From positions 1 through 30,990 of the forward strand of contig NW_022204663.1 of assembly GCF_008831285.2 (NCBI RefSeq): a DNA stretch of 30,990 nt, given 5' to 3'. Both the position numbers and the translations under genes were made by a program. Shown here piece after piece: positions 1-11,776 of the stretch (position 1 is its first letter; each line of letters opens with the position of its first letter). The notes under the pieces were generated by a model, which saw only the letters and a program-made list of their open reading frames with translations, was not told the origin of the DNA and did not search any database. This DNA comes from Nymphaea colorata (lineage: Eukaryota; Streptophyta; Magnoliopsida; Nymphaeales; Nymphaeaceae).

Positions 1-540
1 GGCTGCTGGAAGTTCAAGCAGAGCAATTACATTATTATACAAGAATTTTTGTTAGGTACTGGAAAACTATATATTTAAACTTAGAACATGGTAACTTCTC
101 AACTTGATTGCAAGATAAGGTAAGCAAGGTTAAATCAATTACCAAAATAAGGATACATCACTAACTTCTGGAGTTTGGTGCATGTTGGATGGAGAGTCTA
201 TGCTTCACGCCTTCAAACTAAGCAGAGTCCAACAATCACCAAATGGTTTTCAGCTAGAGATCAAGCTGAAGAAAAATAGAACCCTAAAGGGGTAGTGCAA
301 AGCCAAATTTCTGACTGGGGGTAGTATTAGTTTAACTTTCAACTTTAAGGTATATATAATAAAAAAAAAAGAAGTATCAATGACTGGTACGGGAAATTGC
401 TTACAAAATCGGATGCGCTCCACTACCGTTAAGGCGTCATTTGGCAGCAGGGACACTCATACAGTTTTCATAATAAGAACAACCCTAAATAGGTAGACAA
501 AATGGGGGATGCTTAGCAGAAGTTCTAACGAGAGTGAGTG
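1..540. repeat. Repeat unit A (copy of 17850-18340)
   Basis: This block matches unit C base for base over long stretches, in the same orientation. Shared phrases include ggtactggaaaactatatat, gtttggtgcatgttggatgg and agtctatgcttca, ending with the gatgcttagcagaagt segment near 510. Its first ~110 bases also match 14060-14160 in unit B. No protein-coding signal is seen; short open frames here are not protein-like. The likely explanation is a duplicated intergenic segment or an old transposon remnant carried in the duplication that also produced two protease copies. Confidence 0.8.
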
Positions 541-3500
541 ACTATACACAATTTCCCTGGATCTCTTTCCTCCAATGAAAAAGATTGAAAACCAGAAAGT
601 GACAAAAAGAACACATAACAACTACAAACCATGAAGAAAGAGAAAACAGATCTATTTAGATGGGTGCTTTATGTTACTTCATGCCTAAGAAGGTGTGGTC
701 ATTCAGTTTCACTTTTAACCTATACAAATAAACCTTAGGCATGCAATATATTGGATCGTAGATATGTAGCCCTCCACATACGTCATCAAAGTATATTAGA
801 TGCCCAGCTAAGCAAGAAATTAAGTCCTAGATGTCTGAGAAAACTTGTTCCTATAGATGGATAAGCAAATGCTAGTCCATCAATTCGAGATCCAATTCCA
901 GATTTTTTAAAGTGATATCTCATCCACAGCATCGCATCGATTGAGGAATCAACAAGCGATATCCCATGACAATGATGGTGGCCAAAGTGCAGTTTCTTCT
1001 CTCCACCGCCTGCAGACCCGAAGCCCCGATATGAGATTGAGTTGTGTGCACATCCGAACGCACAAGTATGTAGTGGAAAAAAGCTGGGGTTTTGATATGT
1101 TCAATTTTTTTAATAAAGAATGTTTATTTTAGACTTTTTTCTACTCTTTTAAAATGTTTCTTTTTTTTATATACAGAGAAAAAAGATGGGTTGGGGTAGT
1201 TTGATTTTTTTAAAAATGATGTTTATTTTAGACTTTTAACTCTTTCACAATATCTTTCATATATCTATATCTATATATATATATCCTCCTCTTTGAAGAT
1301 ATGTCTTTTCTATAATACCTTTTCTTGTGCGGATACTCTCCTTTCATTATGGCAGTTACATTAATACAAATATGTTTGTGTCCCATGTCCACCTGAACTC
1401 TAATCCTGGTTTTATATGTGTCTACTAATGCAAAAAAAATTGTGTGCTGGTTATGATGAAAATAGTCCGAATTCACACCGAAAAAAAAAATTGGGAAGAC
1501 AAAAGTGGAAGTCAAAAAAAAAGCTATAAAGGATACCTTTTGAAAATTACTAAAATGTCCCCTTACCTTGGGTATGTATGTTGGGTACCTTAACCGGGTG
1601 CTCAACTCAATCTACCCAAACTCAGCTGAACGCTCTCCACTCACTGCGTCTTCATGAGCAACTGTCACCACCCTTTCTCTCTCTCTCTTCCTGATTTAGA
1701 CTGATTTGTTTCTTTATTCTAAAACAGCTCTTAAGGATGGTGGAAAGATTAACGGATGATGTGGGCTGTTAGAGAGAGAGACATGCGTGGAATATTCTTG
1801 TGTCAGATTTCCATTGCATCCATGGGTCACATTTTCCTTTCTTTGATAAGTAGCCTAAACCATTGCATCCGGCGTTGTTAGCCGACATGAGGTCTGTATG
1901 CATGACCTAGAAGAACGCCTCAGTAGGAAGCATATAAATATTAAACATCAATCAAGAAGAAGTTGCATGGTGGGTCCGGCCATCTGAAGAGCACGGCTGG
2001 ACGTCGATGGATCGAGCCCAGTTTCTTGGACTGGCCTGCCTGATTGTGTTTTGAGAAATCCAGGACTTGTCAAACACGATTAGCGGCCATTGACTCCACA
2101 GTTTTTCCAAAGGAAAAGAACCAACCTCATCGGTTCGCAGTTTGAATGGGTCGCCGCAAAACATAGTTACTCGTCGGTGGCGAAGCAGGACATTCAGTGC
2201 TGACAGGCAGGCCCTTCAGAAAATCAGTGGCTGAGGGATGCCATATGCTAAGCAGCAAAATAGCTACGGAGCTTTAGCAAGTAAACTAGTAATTTTTGTG
2301 TGCCTGTGTGGGCAATTTCCCAGACAAGCCCACATGTTCCTGCATCATTCTTGATAAATAGGAGTTGCCTATTGTGATACTTATCAATCCGCCTTAATGG
2401 TACTTTAATTCTTCATATTCTCACATTCTGTTTTTCTCTTGTAAAAGTTGGTTGGAAGCAGCCGATTTGAATTGTAGGGGCTTGGCTTGGGTTGATCCAA
2501 AGTGTTATACAAATCGGCTAATATTTATTTATTTATTTATGTTTACTTAGAAGAAACTCTCTTCTTCGTAAAACCACCAAGGTGGACGTACTGTACTTCA
2601 TTCAACTCGAATATTGTTCTTGCCATGGTTTGCAGACAAGAGAATAACACACTAGAATGTGACAGCAGCCACAAGATTCAATCCTTGAATTCCTTGGATA
2701 TGAACTGCCTTGCAGCCCAGTTGCCCTATGTGCCTTGAGGCAATCAGCCAATCTATATTCAAGTGATTCGGAATGAAGCATGATTTAGCCAATTCATCGC
2801 CAATCACCCATTTTAAAAGATGCAGATGTCATTACGGGTTTCTTTCAGTTTCCACTTGAATTTACAATTCATTGAGAGAAATTTCCAAAATATTGACAAA
2901 GCATCTCCCAGCTTGATCTCACTCTCAAACTGCGGGCCCACACGGACCATCTACAGTCCAGCATCTGCAGTTTGGCATTGTTGAGGAATCGATCAATGAC
3001 ATCATTGGAGTTGGTCAAAGAGGGCATCTGCAGTTTAACCCAACCTGGGGATGTCAAAGAGTTGGATTAGGTCCGAGCAAGCTGGCTCTCACCTAAATGA
3101 ATGTGGGTGAATCGGATCTAGAATAGCATTAGGCTGGACCAAGGCTTGACAAAGCTGTGCTTGGGCTGACCCAAAGCCTTTATTGGCAGTCCAAGCCTGT
3201 TCTGTTTACTTGTTCGTTCAGGGCCGGACCATCAACTTCATGTTTATCTTGTACTCAACCCGATATCTATCCTTATTTGAAACTCTTCACTTTCATTTTC
3301 TAATTTTCTGGAAACCATTGGAAATATGTCAAGAGTTTGTATGGGAGTCGACTACTGACATCATGCCAAAGAATGTGGAAAAAAAAGTATAAAGGTATGT
3401 ATTTGGGCCAAGTCAAGCCCCCAATACCCGACCCAGGCCAGCTATCCCAGCAAGTTTTTTTATCTGGCGAGTATGTCAAATGGTCTCAATTGTCCATCTG

Positions 3501-4039
3501 GTGCCTGGCCCAGTGTCATAGTGTTTTGGCAGCATACATAGAGGACTTTTGCTACGAAGTTCCCACTGATCTTGTGTGTGAGAGGTTTGCTATCATTGAG
3601 AACTTACTTGTCAGCTAATTAATATTTTTGGGTGATGCATCACGATAAACTATTATAAAAATATGCTACCACAAACCATAAAACGTTGCTAATACCCCTA
3701 TAGTGTCTATATTTTAGCAAATAATGTTTATTTTGAGCTATATGAAAGTATCTAGCATCCGTCAAATTTGAATCCACACACACACACATATTCAAATTTG
3801 TCATTTCTTAGATCTTGTCTTATTACTAAAAATAAAGATTGGTCACTAAAGCATGCGGCTGTATTAGCAACAGTATCAAATAATGCCTATTTATGGCACT
3901 TTTTTTAATGGTTTATGGGTTTGTCAGTGACATATTTTAAATCTATTAGTCGTCCAACATCCAGAAGATTAAAATGAATATATATATATATTTGTTTATT
4001 TAATATATATTTATCTGTATTTATAATTATATTTATCAC
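541..4039. other. Intergenic region, no supported gene
   Basis: No credible gene is seen here. What it holds: 930-1015 matches 13181-13275 of unit B; an A/T-rich tandem duplication lies at 1083-1256; short TA and CT runs lie near 1264-1283 and 1675-1690; 1440-1570 weakly resembles 15895-16000; 2790-2850 weakly resembles 17100-17160; catctgcagttt occurs twice near 2960 and 3025; and there is a CA run near 3778. The open frames around 3183-3618 have no recognisable motifs and their composition looks like chance. Confidence 0.5.
1083..1256. repeat. Imperfect tandem duplication, about 105-bp period
   Basis: Two T-rich copies share the order tggggt, then a T-run, then aatgtttattttagac or gatgtttattttagac followed by tttt. 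They start near 1083 and 1190. Divergence is moderate, so the duplication is not recent. Confidence 0.6.
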
Positions 4040-4047
4040 TAGAAACC

Positions 4048-7000
4048 TTATTTTCCTAAGAACAATATTTTTGTGAATATTATCGTTTTCACCACCTCTT
4101 TATGCACCACCTGATTTTTGAAACACCATAGCTTCCAGATTGTGATATTGAAGCAGGCAAGCCAACACCATCCGAATTCATTACATGAGAACCCCTTCCT
4201 CCCACCAGTTCCAGACAGAGAAAAAGTCTGATGTATGGAATTTATCAACTCCAAACCATGAATAGATGTTTTGCTAAATGTTCATAGCATTAGTATATGT
4301 GAAAAGAAAGTGAGATAAATCTTCACATGCCCTTCACACAACTTAAACACAGAAACAATGGAAGACCCTACATGTTGAAGTTTGGCATCAGCAGGTAGAC
4401 GTTAATAACTACAAACAAACACAAGCCAGTTAGCTCTAGGTAATGCTTTTGTGTTTCACAATCCACAGTGCCATGTAACTACCATTCCTTTAATTTTACA
4501 TGATTCCAAACTTGGCTCCTGAGCTTTGCAGGTTTAAGATTTTCTTTAGAACAAAGAAAATCTGCACTTTGCATGAGCCTAAGTTGAAGGCAATCTCCAA
4601 TGCATTGCCCATGCCACCATAGATTTAGCTCAATGTGGTGCTGTATTACGAAGGAAAGGTTCTACTTCCCAAGCAGATCCAATGGAATCTGCTTGAGAAA
4701 AACATCCTCCGTAGAACTAAGCAAGCTCTCCATTCATCACATTTCAAGTAACAGATTTAGATCCCGCCCAAGAGAAGAAATATTTGGAACCATTTCCACA
4801 TATCAAGTACTTTTCCTATTCAAATATTTTTTCATGCATAATGAGTCCCAAATGCCCTGGTGAAAAATTAATATACATCCTAGAAACAACTGATTAGCTT
4901 CATTGACCTCTTTAAGTTTTCTAATGCCGAGCCCACCTTCCTATTTAGGAAAAGCCAAGACATTCCAGGCAATTAAATGAGGCTTATCCCCTCCATCTGA
5001 CTCTTCCTATAAAAAACTGCACATAATCTGTTCCATTTTCTTAATGACACCAAGAGGGCACTTGAACACCAACATCCAGTAAATACGAAGTGCTTCTAAT
5101 ACTGATTTGATCAAGTAGATCCTACTGCATGGGAAAGTAGCATGCTTTTTCATAAACTAAGTTTACTCTGTATTTTTAAATGAATAAGAAACATACCAAC
5201 ATTCTCAATCCGTTGGCTTGGGAGTAAGACCCAAATATCGAGTAGGAAACTGTCCTAGGCTCTCGCCAAACTGATTACAAATACTTGCAATCTTGCTTTG
5301 CCCATATTGAAAAGTAGAATGCTGATTTTTGAAGGTTAATCATCATTCCAGCATGGAGTTCAAACAGAAAAAAAAATTGTAGATAAAGAAAGCCATTCTT
5401 GAAAGCTAAGAAAAGCAAGACGTCATCTGCATATATTGTAGAAAAAACCCTTCTATGCCTCTTCGAATATGCAGTACTTCAATCATTCTTCTTTGAATTG
5501 TAGCTTGCAAGGTATGTGAAAAGATTTTCATGACAATGAGAAATAAAAATGAAGATAAAGGTATCCTTATTGCAGACCATGAGAAGATCCAAAGTGTTCA
5601 CCTTGATGGTCATTAATCCCAAGAGCACAGAAATCATTTTTCACTACTGTCATTACTTTTTAAGTCCAAATAGGATGAAATCCTAATTGCAAGATGGCAG
5701 CTTGTAAGAAAGTCCAATTGACCCTGTCATATGCTTTTGATAGGTCTATCTTCAACATAAGCTAGTTGATCTAGCTTTAGACATTGTGTATACCATCTCA
5801 AGCACAAGAAGAAGACATTGATGGATGTTTCTATCTTTCAAAAAACCACCTTGCATGTTGGAAATGACCCACTTTAGTGCCTTCTTCATTCTTGAAACCA
5901 TGATTCTGAAAATAAATTTCAGTACACTACTCTCAAGAACAATATGTCTGAAATTGGAAATGTGCTCAGCTGAATCAAATTTAAGAATTATGATTATATG
6001 ACTTCTGCCTAGCTCCTTAATAAGCTTTCCTTTATAAAAAAAAAAAAAAAATCTCTAGTGGCAACTGTGATATTAGTCCTTAACGTGTCCTGACTTTTTT
6101 GAAGGAAAATTTCAGAAACCCATTCAGACCTGGTGTGCTATTGGAGTTGGCACCCATAACAGCTATTGCACTTCCTCAACTGAAATGGACTTAACAACAT
6201 TAAGTTTTCTTTTATAAATACGCTGTGACCTACAGCAAGCTGATCCATAATCATTCTTGTTGAGTTGTCACGGGTAAAAAATTTTAAAAATGAGAAGTAC
6301 ATGCTGAAAGAATTGGATGCTCCTCATAAAACTCCCCATCATCTGTCTTCATGTGCAAGAGTCTATTTTTTTTTTACCTTCCTTGAAAATAGCGTGAAAA
6401 CATTTGCTGTAATTATCCCCATTTTTTCGCCATGATACCCTTACTCTCTTTTTCTAGTAATGGCTTTATCTCTAAGAGCATCCGCAAGAAAACATCTAAT
6501 ATGATTTTCAGAAGTGGACCAGTTATGAGAGTCAATATCATGCTTCTTATAAATTCCAATAAAATCCTTTTGAAGTACGTTAATTCTGGTATCAACTTTC
6601 TTGGTTCTATACTACTCCAATTACTTAGGCATGGTCGTACTCTATTCTGTTTTGCAAGAAGTTTAAGCACTGCACATCCTCTACACTCCACTCTCCATGC
6701 TCTTGGAATAATGACCTTACAACTAGGTTGACACTCTCAATAAAGGAACTATTTAAATCTTCGTCTTCTCTTGCATGCGGTTTTAAAGATATTTAGTTTA
6801 CATGTAAAAGAGAAGTGCTGAGTGGTCTAAAGAACTTCTTGGTTCTACCAAAAGCTGCCCACAATTTTCAACTTGCTCAAAAATTATCTAATTTGCTTTG
6901 AACCAGTGCTGTCGGGGCGCAAAGATTGGTTCAAGTGAATGCTCTGCTTCTGTCCACAATCTCTCTTAGTCCAACATCTTGAATGAATCCATTGAATGCT

Positions 7001-7475
7001 AAACAAGCTTGTCAAGCAGGGCAGGCCCATTTTTCGACTCCTTATAAGTTGAATTAAAATCTTTCATTATAATACTAACATTTGTTTATTGGCAATAATG
7101 ATATTTAACATAACCAATTGGTCTTTGCAAATTCTAGAGTGAGGGTGAAGATACACCCCTATTGTATCAAAGTTGAGATTTAAAGCTTTATGAGTAAATA
7201 AACAATCCATCCAAAATTTATTAAATTTGCAACTAGTCATCTAAAATCAGCCTGTTCTAACTACACACAATTATGGCCTCATTAAGATTCGTATCAATAT
7301 TAGATTAAAAAAAAACTCCTCATAGTGATTGCAAAAGGATTTGAGTTGTCCGCATTCAACATGATATTGAAACATGAAAATGATCCCAAGTTGATGAGAT
7401 ATCACCCAATTGCCAAAATCTTTCTAGGTTGTTAGAGTACCAAGGCCTCTAACATTCCAACTATTAACTTCATTT
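4048..7475 (-). pseudogene. LINE ORF2 remnant (endonuclease and reverse transcriptase)
   Basis: The endonuclease begins with VNSWNVRGLG (7439-7459) and includes CLAFNGFIQDVGLREIVD near 7000-6940. The reverse transcriptase shows block A (KIDLSKAYDRVNW, 5752-5714), a following KVMTVVKN segment, a GLQ-GY segment near 5570, the catalytic YADD (5433-5422) with VLLFLAF after it, and GMMINLQKSAFYFS near 5350-5300. After RT comes HLIAWNVLAFPK then GGLGIRKLKEVNEAN (~4985-4890), typical of plant LINEs. The C-terminal part (4254-4048) has an IWKLWCFKNQ motif. Multiple stops and frameshifts interrupt all domains, so it cannot mobilise itself. An RNase H domain was not seen. Confidence 0.88.
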
Positions 7476-7737
7476 GATGGCAATTGGCAACTCCTCTTAC
7501 GATCCTTTTCCTACAGGAGAACATTCTCTTTGTTATGGAAATCCTCTGCTCCTTGGATATCCATGAATGGATCATGTTGCGCCAACTTCCTTTCTTTCAG
7601 GACAGAACTTTATATAGCCTTAAAAAATGTTGTCCCACAACCCTTCTTCTTAAAATTGTTAACTTCTTTGGAATGGAGAGCTCTTTTTTGTTCACACTAA
7701 TATTCATAGGAGAGGAAGACCTTTTATCTTTTTGTTT

Positions 7738-8800
7738 TCAGGCCATTAGTACAGTCCTAGTGGAGTTCAAACAGCCAAATCCAGGAAAAAATTCCTCCTC
7801 AACTTCTGTGGCTTTCTTATTGGTCTCATGGCAGGACTCAGCAATAGTTTTACCATGGTTAACCTTCAATGAAGATGATTCCATCACCATTTGATATGAG
7901 ATAATCCCTTGACACTCGTGGCCCATAGATCATAGGTCTTCAATAGGATCTTTTTCAAGAGGCACAAATTGATTTCATTTAATATTAGATAGCTTGCATT
8001 GCTTAGAGCCTAGATTCACCTTCTATTAGCAACAATGGCCTGAGTACATCCATTTGAGGGTTTAGTATTCACTTTTCCCTCCCTCATACGAGTGAGACGA
8101 TCTCTTGTGGAATGTAATGAAACCCCACATAAGGTACAGAAACAAATTTTTGTTTCATCTTCCACCATTTATTCAAGAACTTTATCACCATCAAGTATAC
8201 AAATCGAACCCATAAGTGAAGCCATCAGCATCTACAAAAAAACTACCCAGAACCTTAACGACACCAGCTAACACCTTGCAGTTCCGCATATAAGGAGGCA
8301 ACTTCGGTAGACGAATCCCTAGAGGGGTTCTCGTGGCAGCTTGAAGTTGGAGCGGCATTCCTGACTTCCACTTGCTAGAGACCAAAAACCTATCACGAAC
8401 ACGCCATTTTTTTTGTTGCATAACTTCTCTAAATATTCCTTTGAGGAAGCCTTGGTCCAAAAGAGTCAGGAAGGAGCGAAAATTGTTTTCACCTGATACA
8501 AATTGTGAAAACTTCCACCCAATCCAGATGAAATCTTGAGCTACCGCCTAATAGAATTGCAATAGCAGTCCATCTGAAAGGTCTGATCATTTGCTTCCCC
8601 TCAATTTCACACACTGCAAGATCTGGTAATCCAAATGCCTCCTCCCACTCATTTTGGTCCACAACACCAGCGCTCTTTACCACCGACACCCAAAATCATC
8701 GCGCTGATAGAACTGACTGGAATCCTTGATCAATAGGTGACTTTTCATGATCCATCATCTCTAAGGATGGGCGAGAGCCTCCACCACCCATGATAAAGTG
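7738..8800 (-). pseudogene. LINE ORF1 remnant (nucleic-acid-binding protein)
   Basis: A plausible start MGGGGSRPSLEMMDHEKSP lies near 8790. Downstream frames contain RPFRWTAIAILLGG and RLPKLPPYMRN, in the style of the DUF4283 region of plant LINE ORF1 proteins. A zinc knuckle follows at 8138-8097: C-TL-C-GVSL-H-STRD-R, that is CX2CX4HX4 with the last Cys replaced by Arg (codon CGT at 8099-8097). The reading frame changes several times, so no protein is expected. The family role is RNA binding during retrotransposition. The domain call rests on pattern resemblance only. Confidence 0.7.
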
Positions 8801-9008
8801 ATGTTCATGAACATTTTCCTAACTCTAACCTAGGGTTCATGTTGTTCCTTTCTCTGCTCCTTCACGTGATAACCACATCTTCTCCTTGACCAAGAACTGT
8901 CACATGTGGAACAATCCACACGCTACTCACTTTGACCATGAGCTTCTTTTCCCCACCATTTGTATTTAAATCCAAACCCTTAGTCACAACCTACCTCATG
9001 ATCTCCTT

Positions 9009-9016
9009 TATAAATA
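9009..9016 (+). promoter_or_regulatory. TATA box relic of AP1
   Basis: TATAAATA lies 48 bases before the position matching the AP2 start codon. The surrounding 8945-9060 aligns loosely with 19870-19990 upstream of AP2, so this is an inherited promoter rather than a chance match. Confidence 0.55.
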
Positions 9017-9056
9017 CAAGGAGTTTTTCTTTGTAGATCTATGATTAACAGTTGCC

Positions 9057-11031
9057 ATAGCCACCTTCCTCTCCTCCTTCATGATCCTCCTCCTGTAACT
9101 TCTCCCAGTTGCACTATCAAACTTTCCTACCAACATCTTCACTAACACTGTCAATGTTAACCAAAAATCCAGGCTTCTCGATAGACATCATTCACCAAGA
9201 CTTGCCTCTCTCTCATCTCTATGATCCTTCATCCACTCCAGTTCGACGCACTGAGCAGGGCAGCTCTACGCTTCAAGTTGAGCTCCCGATTGGCTTCAGG
9301 TTATGCCAACACCAACAAAACGACCATCCACGTGTATTCTCATGAAGACTGACCAGATGAACTAATTCCAATGCCTGACCGTTAAAATCTGGAAATATCT
9401 GGCAAATTCCAGATTTCAAGGAAATGCCCCGATAACTTAGAAGTTTAGAACTAAAGCCCATTGATCCTAGAAACGTTCATCTGGGTTATCACAGTGGAAC
9501 CTGATGCATGAAAAGAAAGAAAGAAATGGAAACTTGTGTTGTAAAAAGTTTAGAAACGAGTTGATCTGGCAACTCTATCTTGTGAAAAGTAACAAAAATT
9601 GATTGAAACTTGTGTCCAGCTATCTAAGGGTCCTTTCAAGATTCAATTGCTACGATTATTCTCTTTGTTTTCATGTTTAATTGAGTTGAGGAGGACTATC
9701 TGGTCAACTTGTGAAATGTGTTGGGGTCCGCTAAACAGATGAAACTGCCGACAAGCGTTGACATCCTCCAATCAACCTGGTTGAAATGTTTTGGAAAACT
9801 TCCGCCTGTATGACAAGACAAAAATTTTAAAAAGAAAGTTGGCCGTATGTCCAACTATTTCTTATCAAATCCCACCATACAACCTATATACTTAAATCTA
9901 TGAGAGAATAGGCTGGTAGGCAGTTGTTTCGAGTTATCGAAGCAGCAACTTCATGTGCTATAAAAAGAAGACATTGATACATCTATATATAGAGAGTTTC
10001 TCATGCAGCTTTACATTAGAGCATCACTAAAGTCCAATCCTATGGGTCATGATCGATACTGGCAGCAACCTCATATGGACATTGTGTGTTCCTTACTACA
10101 ACTTTATCTGCCAAATGAACTCCACATTAAAGCCAATTCAGTCTTCCACATACCATAACCTGAGATGCACCACTAGCTTCTGGTCCGCTTGTGATGACAA
10201 CCAACTTCATAGCGTCAAGTCCTCATATGGTGATGGATCTGTTGTAGAAGGGTCCCTTGCTCTCAAAAGATTTTGGTTTGAGGATGGCACTGATGGCACC
10301 ATCAAGCTTCCGACAATCGCCTTTGGTTGCATTCATAAAGAAAATAGTGTTGATTTCGAAAATCTTGTCGATCCTAGTCTTGTTGGCCTCAGGCCAGGAT
10401 CTCTTTCACTTGTTAGTCACATCGGCTTCTTTATTAACCATAAATTTGCTTACAGTCTTCCTCTCCATAGCAAGAAAAATAATGTCATTGAGTAGATCAA
10501 ATTCTGTGAGGAGGTAGTTCTTCGGAACCCATGAGGTTCAACAGACGCCGATGAAAGCAAATGCAGCTCAAGGCACTTTCTATACACTCACACTAGATTA
10601 CATAAATGTGGGGAACAACAGACTCAACATATAGTTTGGAGGTGCACAGACAGCAACATGGTTGGGATATGCTGGATCAATCATGTAGACTCGGGTACCA
10701 CACTGATTATCTTGCCAAAGATGTGTATGACCAAGTGGCAAACACGGTGGCTAAAGTCACAAACCATAAAAGATTCTATCATCCTAACCAAGATTATTTG
10801 TGTTATAATGTAGAGAATACTGGTGATCCATATTAAGGATTGCTGGAGATGAACTTTCATTCCACCAATGCAGACATGAAGTTGCCACCTTCAAATATCT
10901 TTTGGATGCATAGAAGTGCGACGGCTAGCTTAGCCATTTTCGGGAATGTTTTCCAGCAGAACATGCATGTGAAATATGATTTGGGGAAGGGGAAGCTTTC
11001 TTTTGCACCAATTGAATGTACTCAGGGCTAA
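9057..11031 (+). pseudogene. Nepenthesin/CDR1-type aspartic protease pseudogene (AP1)
   Basis: This is a degraded paralogue of the gene at 19992-21330 (family A1 aspartic endopeptidase, normally secreted or vacuolar). The start codon position reads ATA (9057-9059) where AP2 has ATG. A stop and a frameshift follow. The propeptide motif GFSIDIIHQD with YDPSSTPVRRTEQ is at about 9170-9260. Homology stops near 9345 and resumes near 10020. The first catalytic motif DTGS is intact (Asp codon 10055-10057), followed by QSSTYHNLRC and SSYGDGS. A stop occurs at 10493-10495. The second motif DSGTT remains (Asp codon 10688-10690) but is flanked by frameshifts and stops. GAA became TAA at 10834-10836. Near 10940 a 21-nt in-frame deletion removes seven codons present in AP2. 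The family end CTQG then stop is kept. The nepenthesin Cys cluster is largely lost. It is certainly non-functional as a full protease. Confidence 0.92.
9350..10015. other. Unexplained ~670-bp segment interrupting AP1
   Basis: AP2 continues directly from propeptide to the catalytic lobe over about 110 bases, whereas AP1 carries this block in that place, and the segment encoding MAGPGEFLVKLSLGTP is missing. It contains no recognisable coding sequence, terminal repeats or target-site duplication. It could be a transposon scrap that replaced the segment, or the product of a rearrangement. An intron is less likely, because AP2 shows none and this family often lacks introns. Confidence 0.5.
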
Positions 11032-11275
11032 AGTTGTATACATATATATATATATATATTTCTTTCGTGATGATCTATGTGGTTCTCTATACTAGTCCAT
11101 AATTGGCAGCATTGGACGCTGCTTATGTTTTATGTCCTGATTGTCATGTGGTTGATGGTGTTATTTTTTCATGTTGAATAAATATATGTATCTTGTTTTA
11201 AAGATGTTTTACCCTCCGTTTAAGTTTAAAGCTTAACTTAGATATGTCTGAGTGAGTATGAACACTAACTATGGC

Positions 11276-11540
11276 TTTAACTCGACTGTCGCTAATACTG
11301 GCAATTCTGTCGCTAATAAGTAATCACGACGGTCAAAACTCTACCAACACAAGTCCCGTTGCACAAACAATTACCGATGAAAATGGCCACCATGTCTTAG
11401 TTGTGTTTGTTGCGACATTAGTTGCTTTAAGTTAGCATAATGACCATGGAATGTGCCTACACCTTATTGTAACTTTGACGATGGAATTTTCCGTCCCATA
11501 ACACAATGTGTTCTGTGACGGTTATATAAGTCGCTTAACT
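11276..11540. mobile_element. Possible CACTA-like non-autonomous transposon remnant
   Basis: The stretch has repeated short motifs of the type seen in the subterminal regions of plant CACTA elements: ctgtcgctaat twice (near 11287 and 11308), then tttgttgcgacatta, tttgacgatggaattttccg and tgtgacggtt. No paired terminal repeats could be placed, so this is a scrap at best. Confidence 0.3.
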
Positions 11541-11625
11541 TCACAATGTCTTTTAACTTTGCAACTAACAATGCTAACCCTCCATCAATAATGATGGTTG
11601 TTGTAGCTTGCACAGTGTACTGGCT

Positions 11626-11776
11626 AGCAACATATTTTCGAGTCCCTTACACATGTTTGGAACGGATTTAGTACACAGCGACATATTCTTGAGTCCCTGA
11701 CACATGTATGGGACGGATTTAGTACACAACGACATATTTTCAAGTTGCTGACACATGTTTGGAACAGATTTTGGGA
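11626..11776. repeat. 51-bp minisatellite, three copies
   Basis: Copies start at 11626, 11677 and 11728. Each runs from agc/aacgacatat through gacacatgt and ggaacggattta to gtacac. The third copy is slightly short and diverges at its end. Because 51 is a multiple of three, the minus strand reads as a repeated 17-residue pattern (KSVPNMC...LENM). This is most likely a by-product, not a protein. Confidence 0.85.

Larger units (their letters stand above)
4040..8830 (-). mobile_element. Degenerate plant LINE (non-LTR retrotransposon), nearly full length
   Basis: Read on the minus strand, the order is that of a plant L1-type LINE: an ORF1 with CCHC-like knuckle (8800 to ~7740), an endonuclease start WNVRGLG at 7459-7439, reverse transcriptase with KIDLSKAYDRVNW at 5752-5714 and YADD at 5433-5422, then a conserved post-RT stretch including EGGLGIRKLKEVN near 4940-4900. 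Many stops and frameshifts break it. The 5' edge must lie before about 8940, because from there the sequence aligns with the promoter region of AP2. The 3' edge near 4040 is uncertain; no clean poly(A) tail or target-site duplication was identified. Confidence 0.9.

Noticed and set aside
1228-1605. 125-residue minus-strand open frame
   Set aside because: A/T-rich, low-complexity text with no family resemblance and no conserved counterpart.
3183-3618. Two overlapping plus-strand frames suggesting a small gene
   Set aside because: No domain, no start context, no homologous copy, and composition like the surrounding intergenic DNA.
9345-10020. The AP1 interruption as an intron
   Set aside because: AP2 has no intron there, and AP1 also lacks the coding bases that should flank it.
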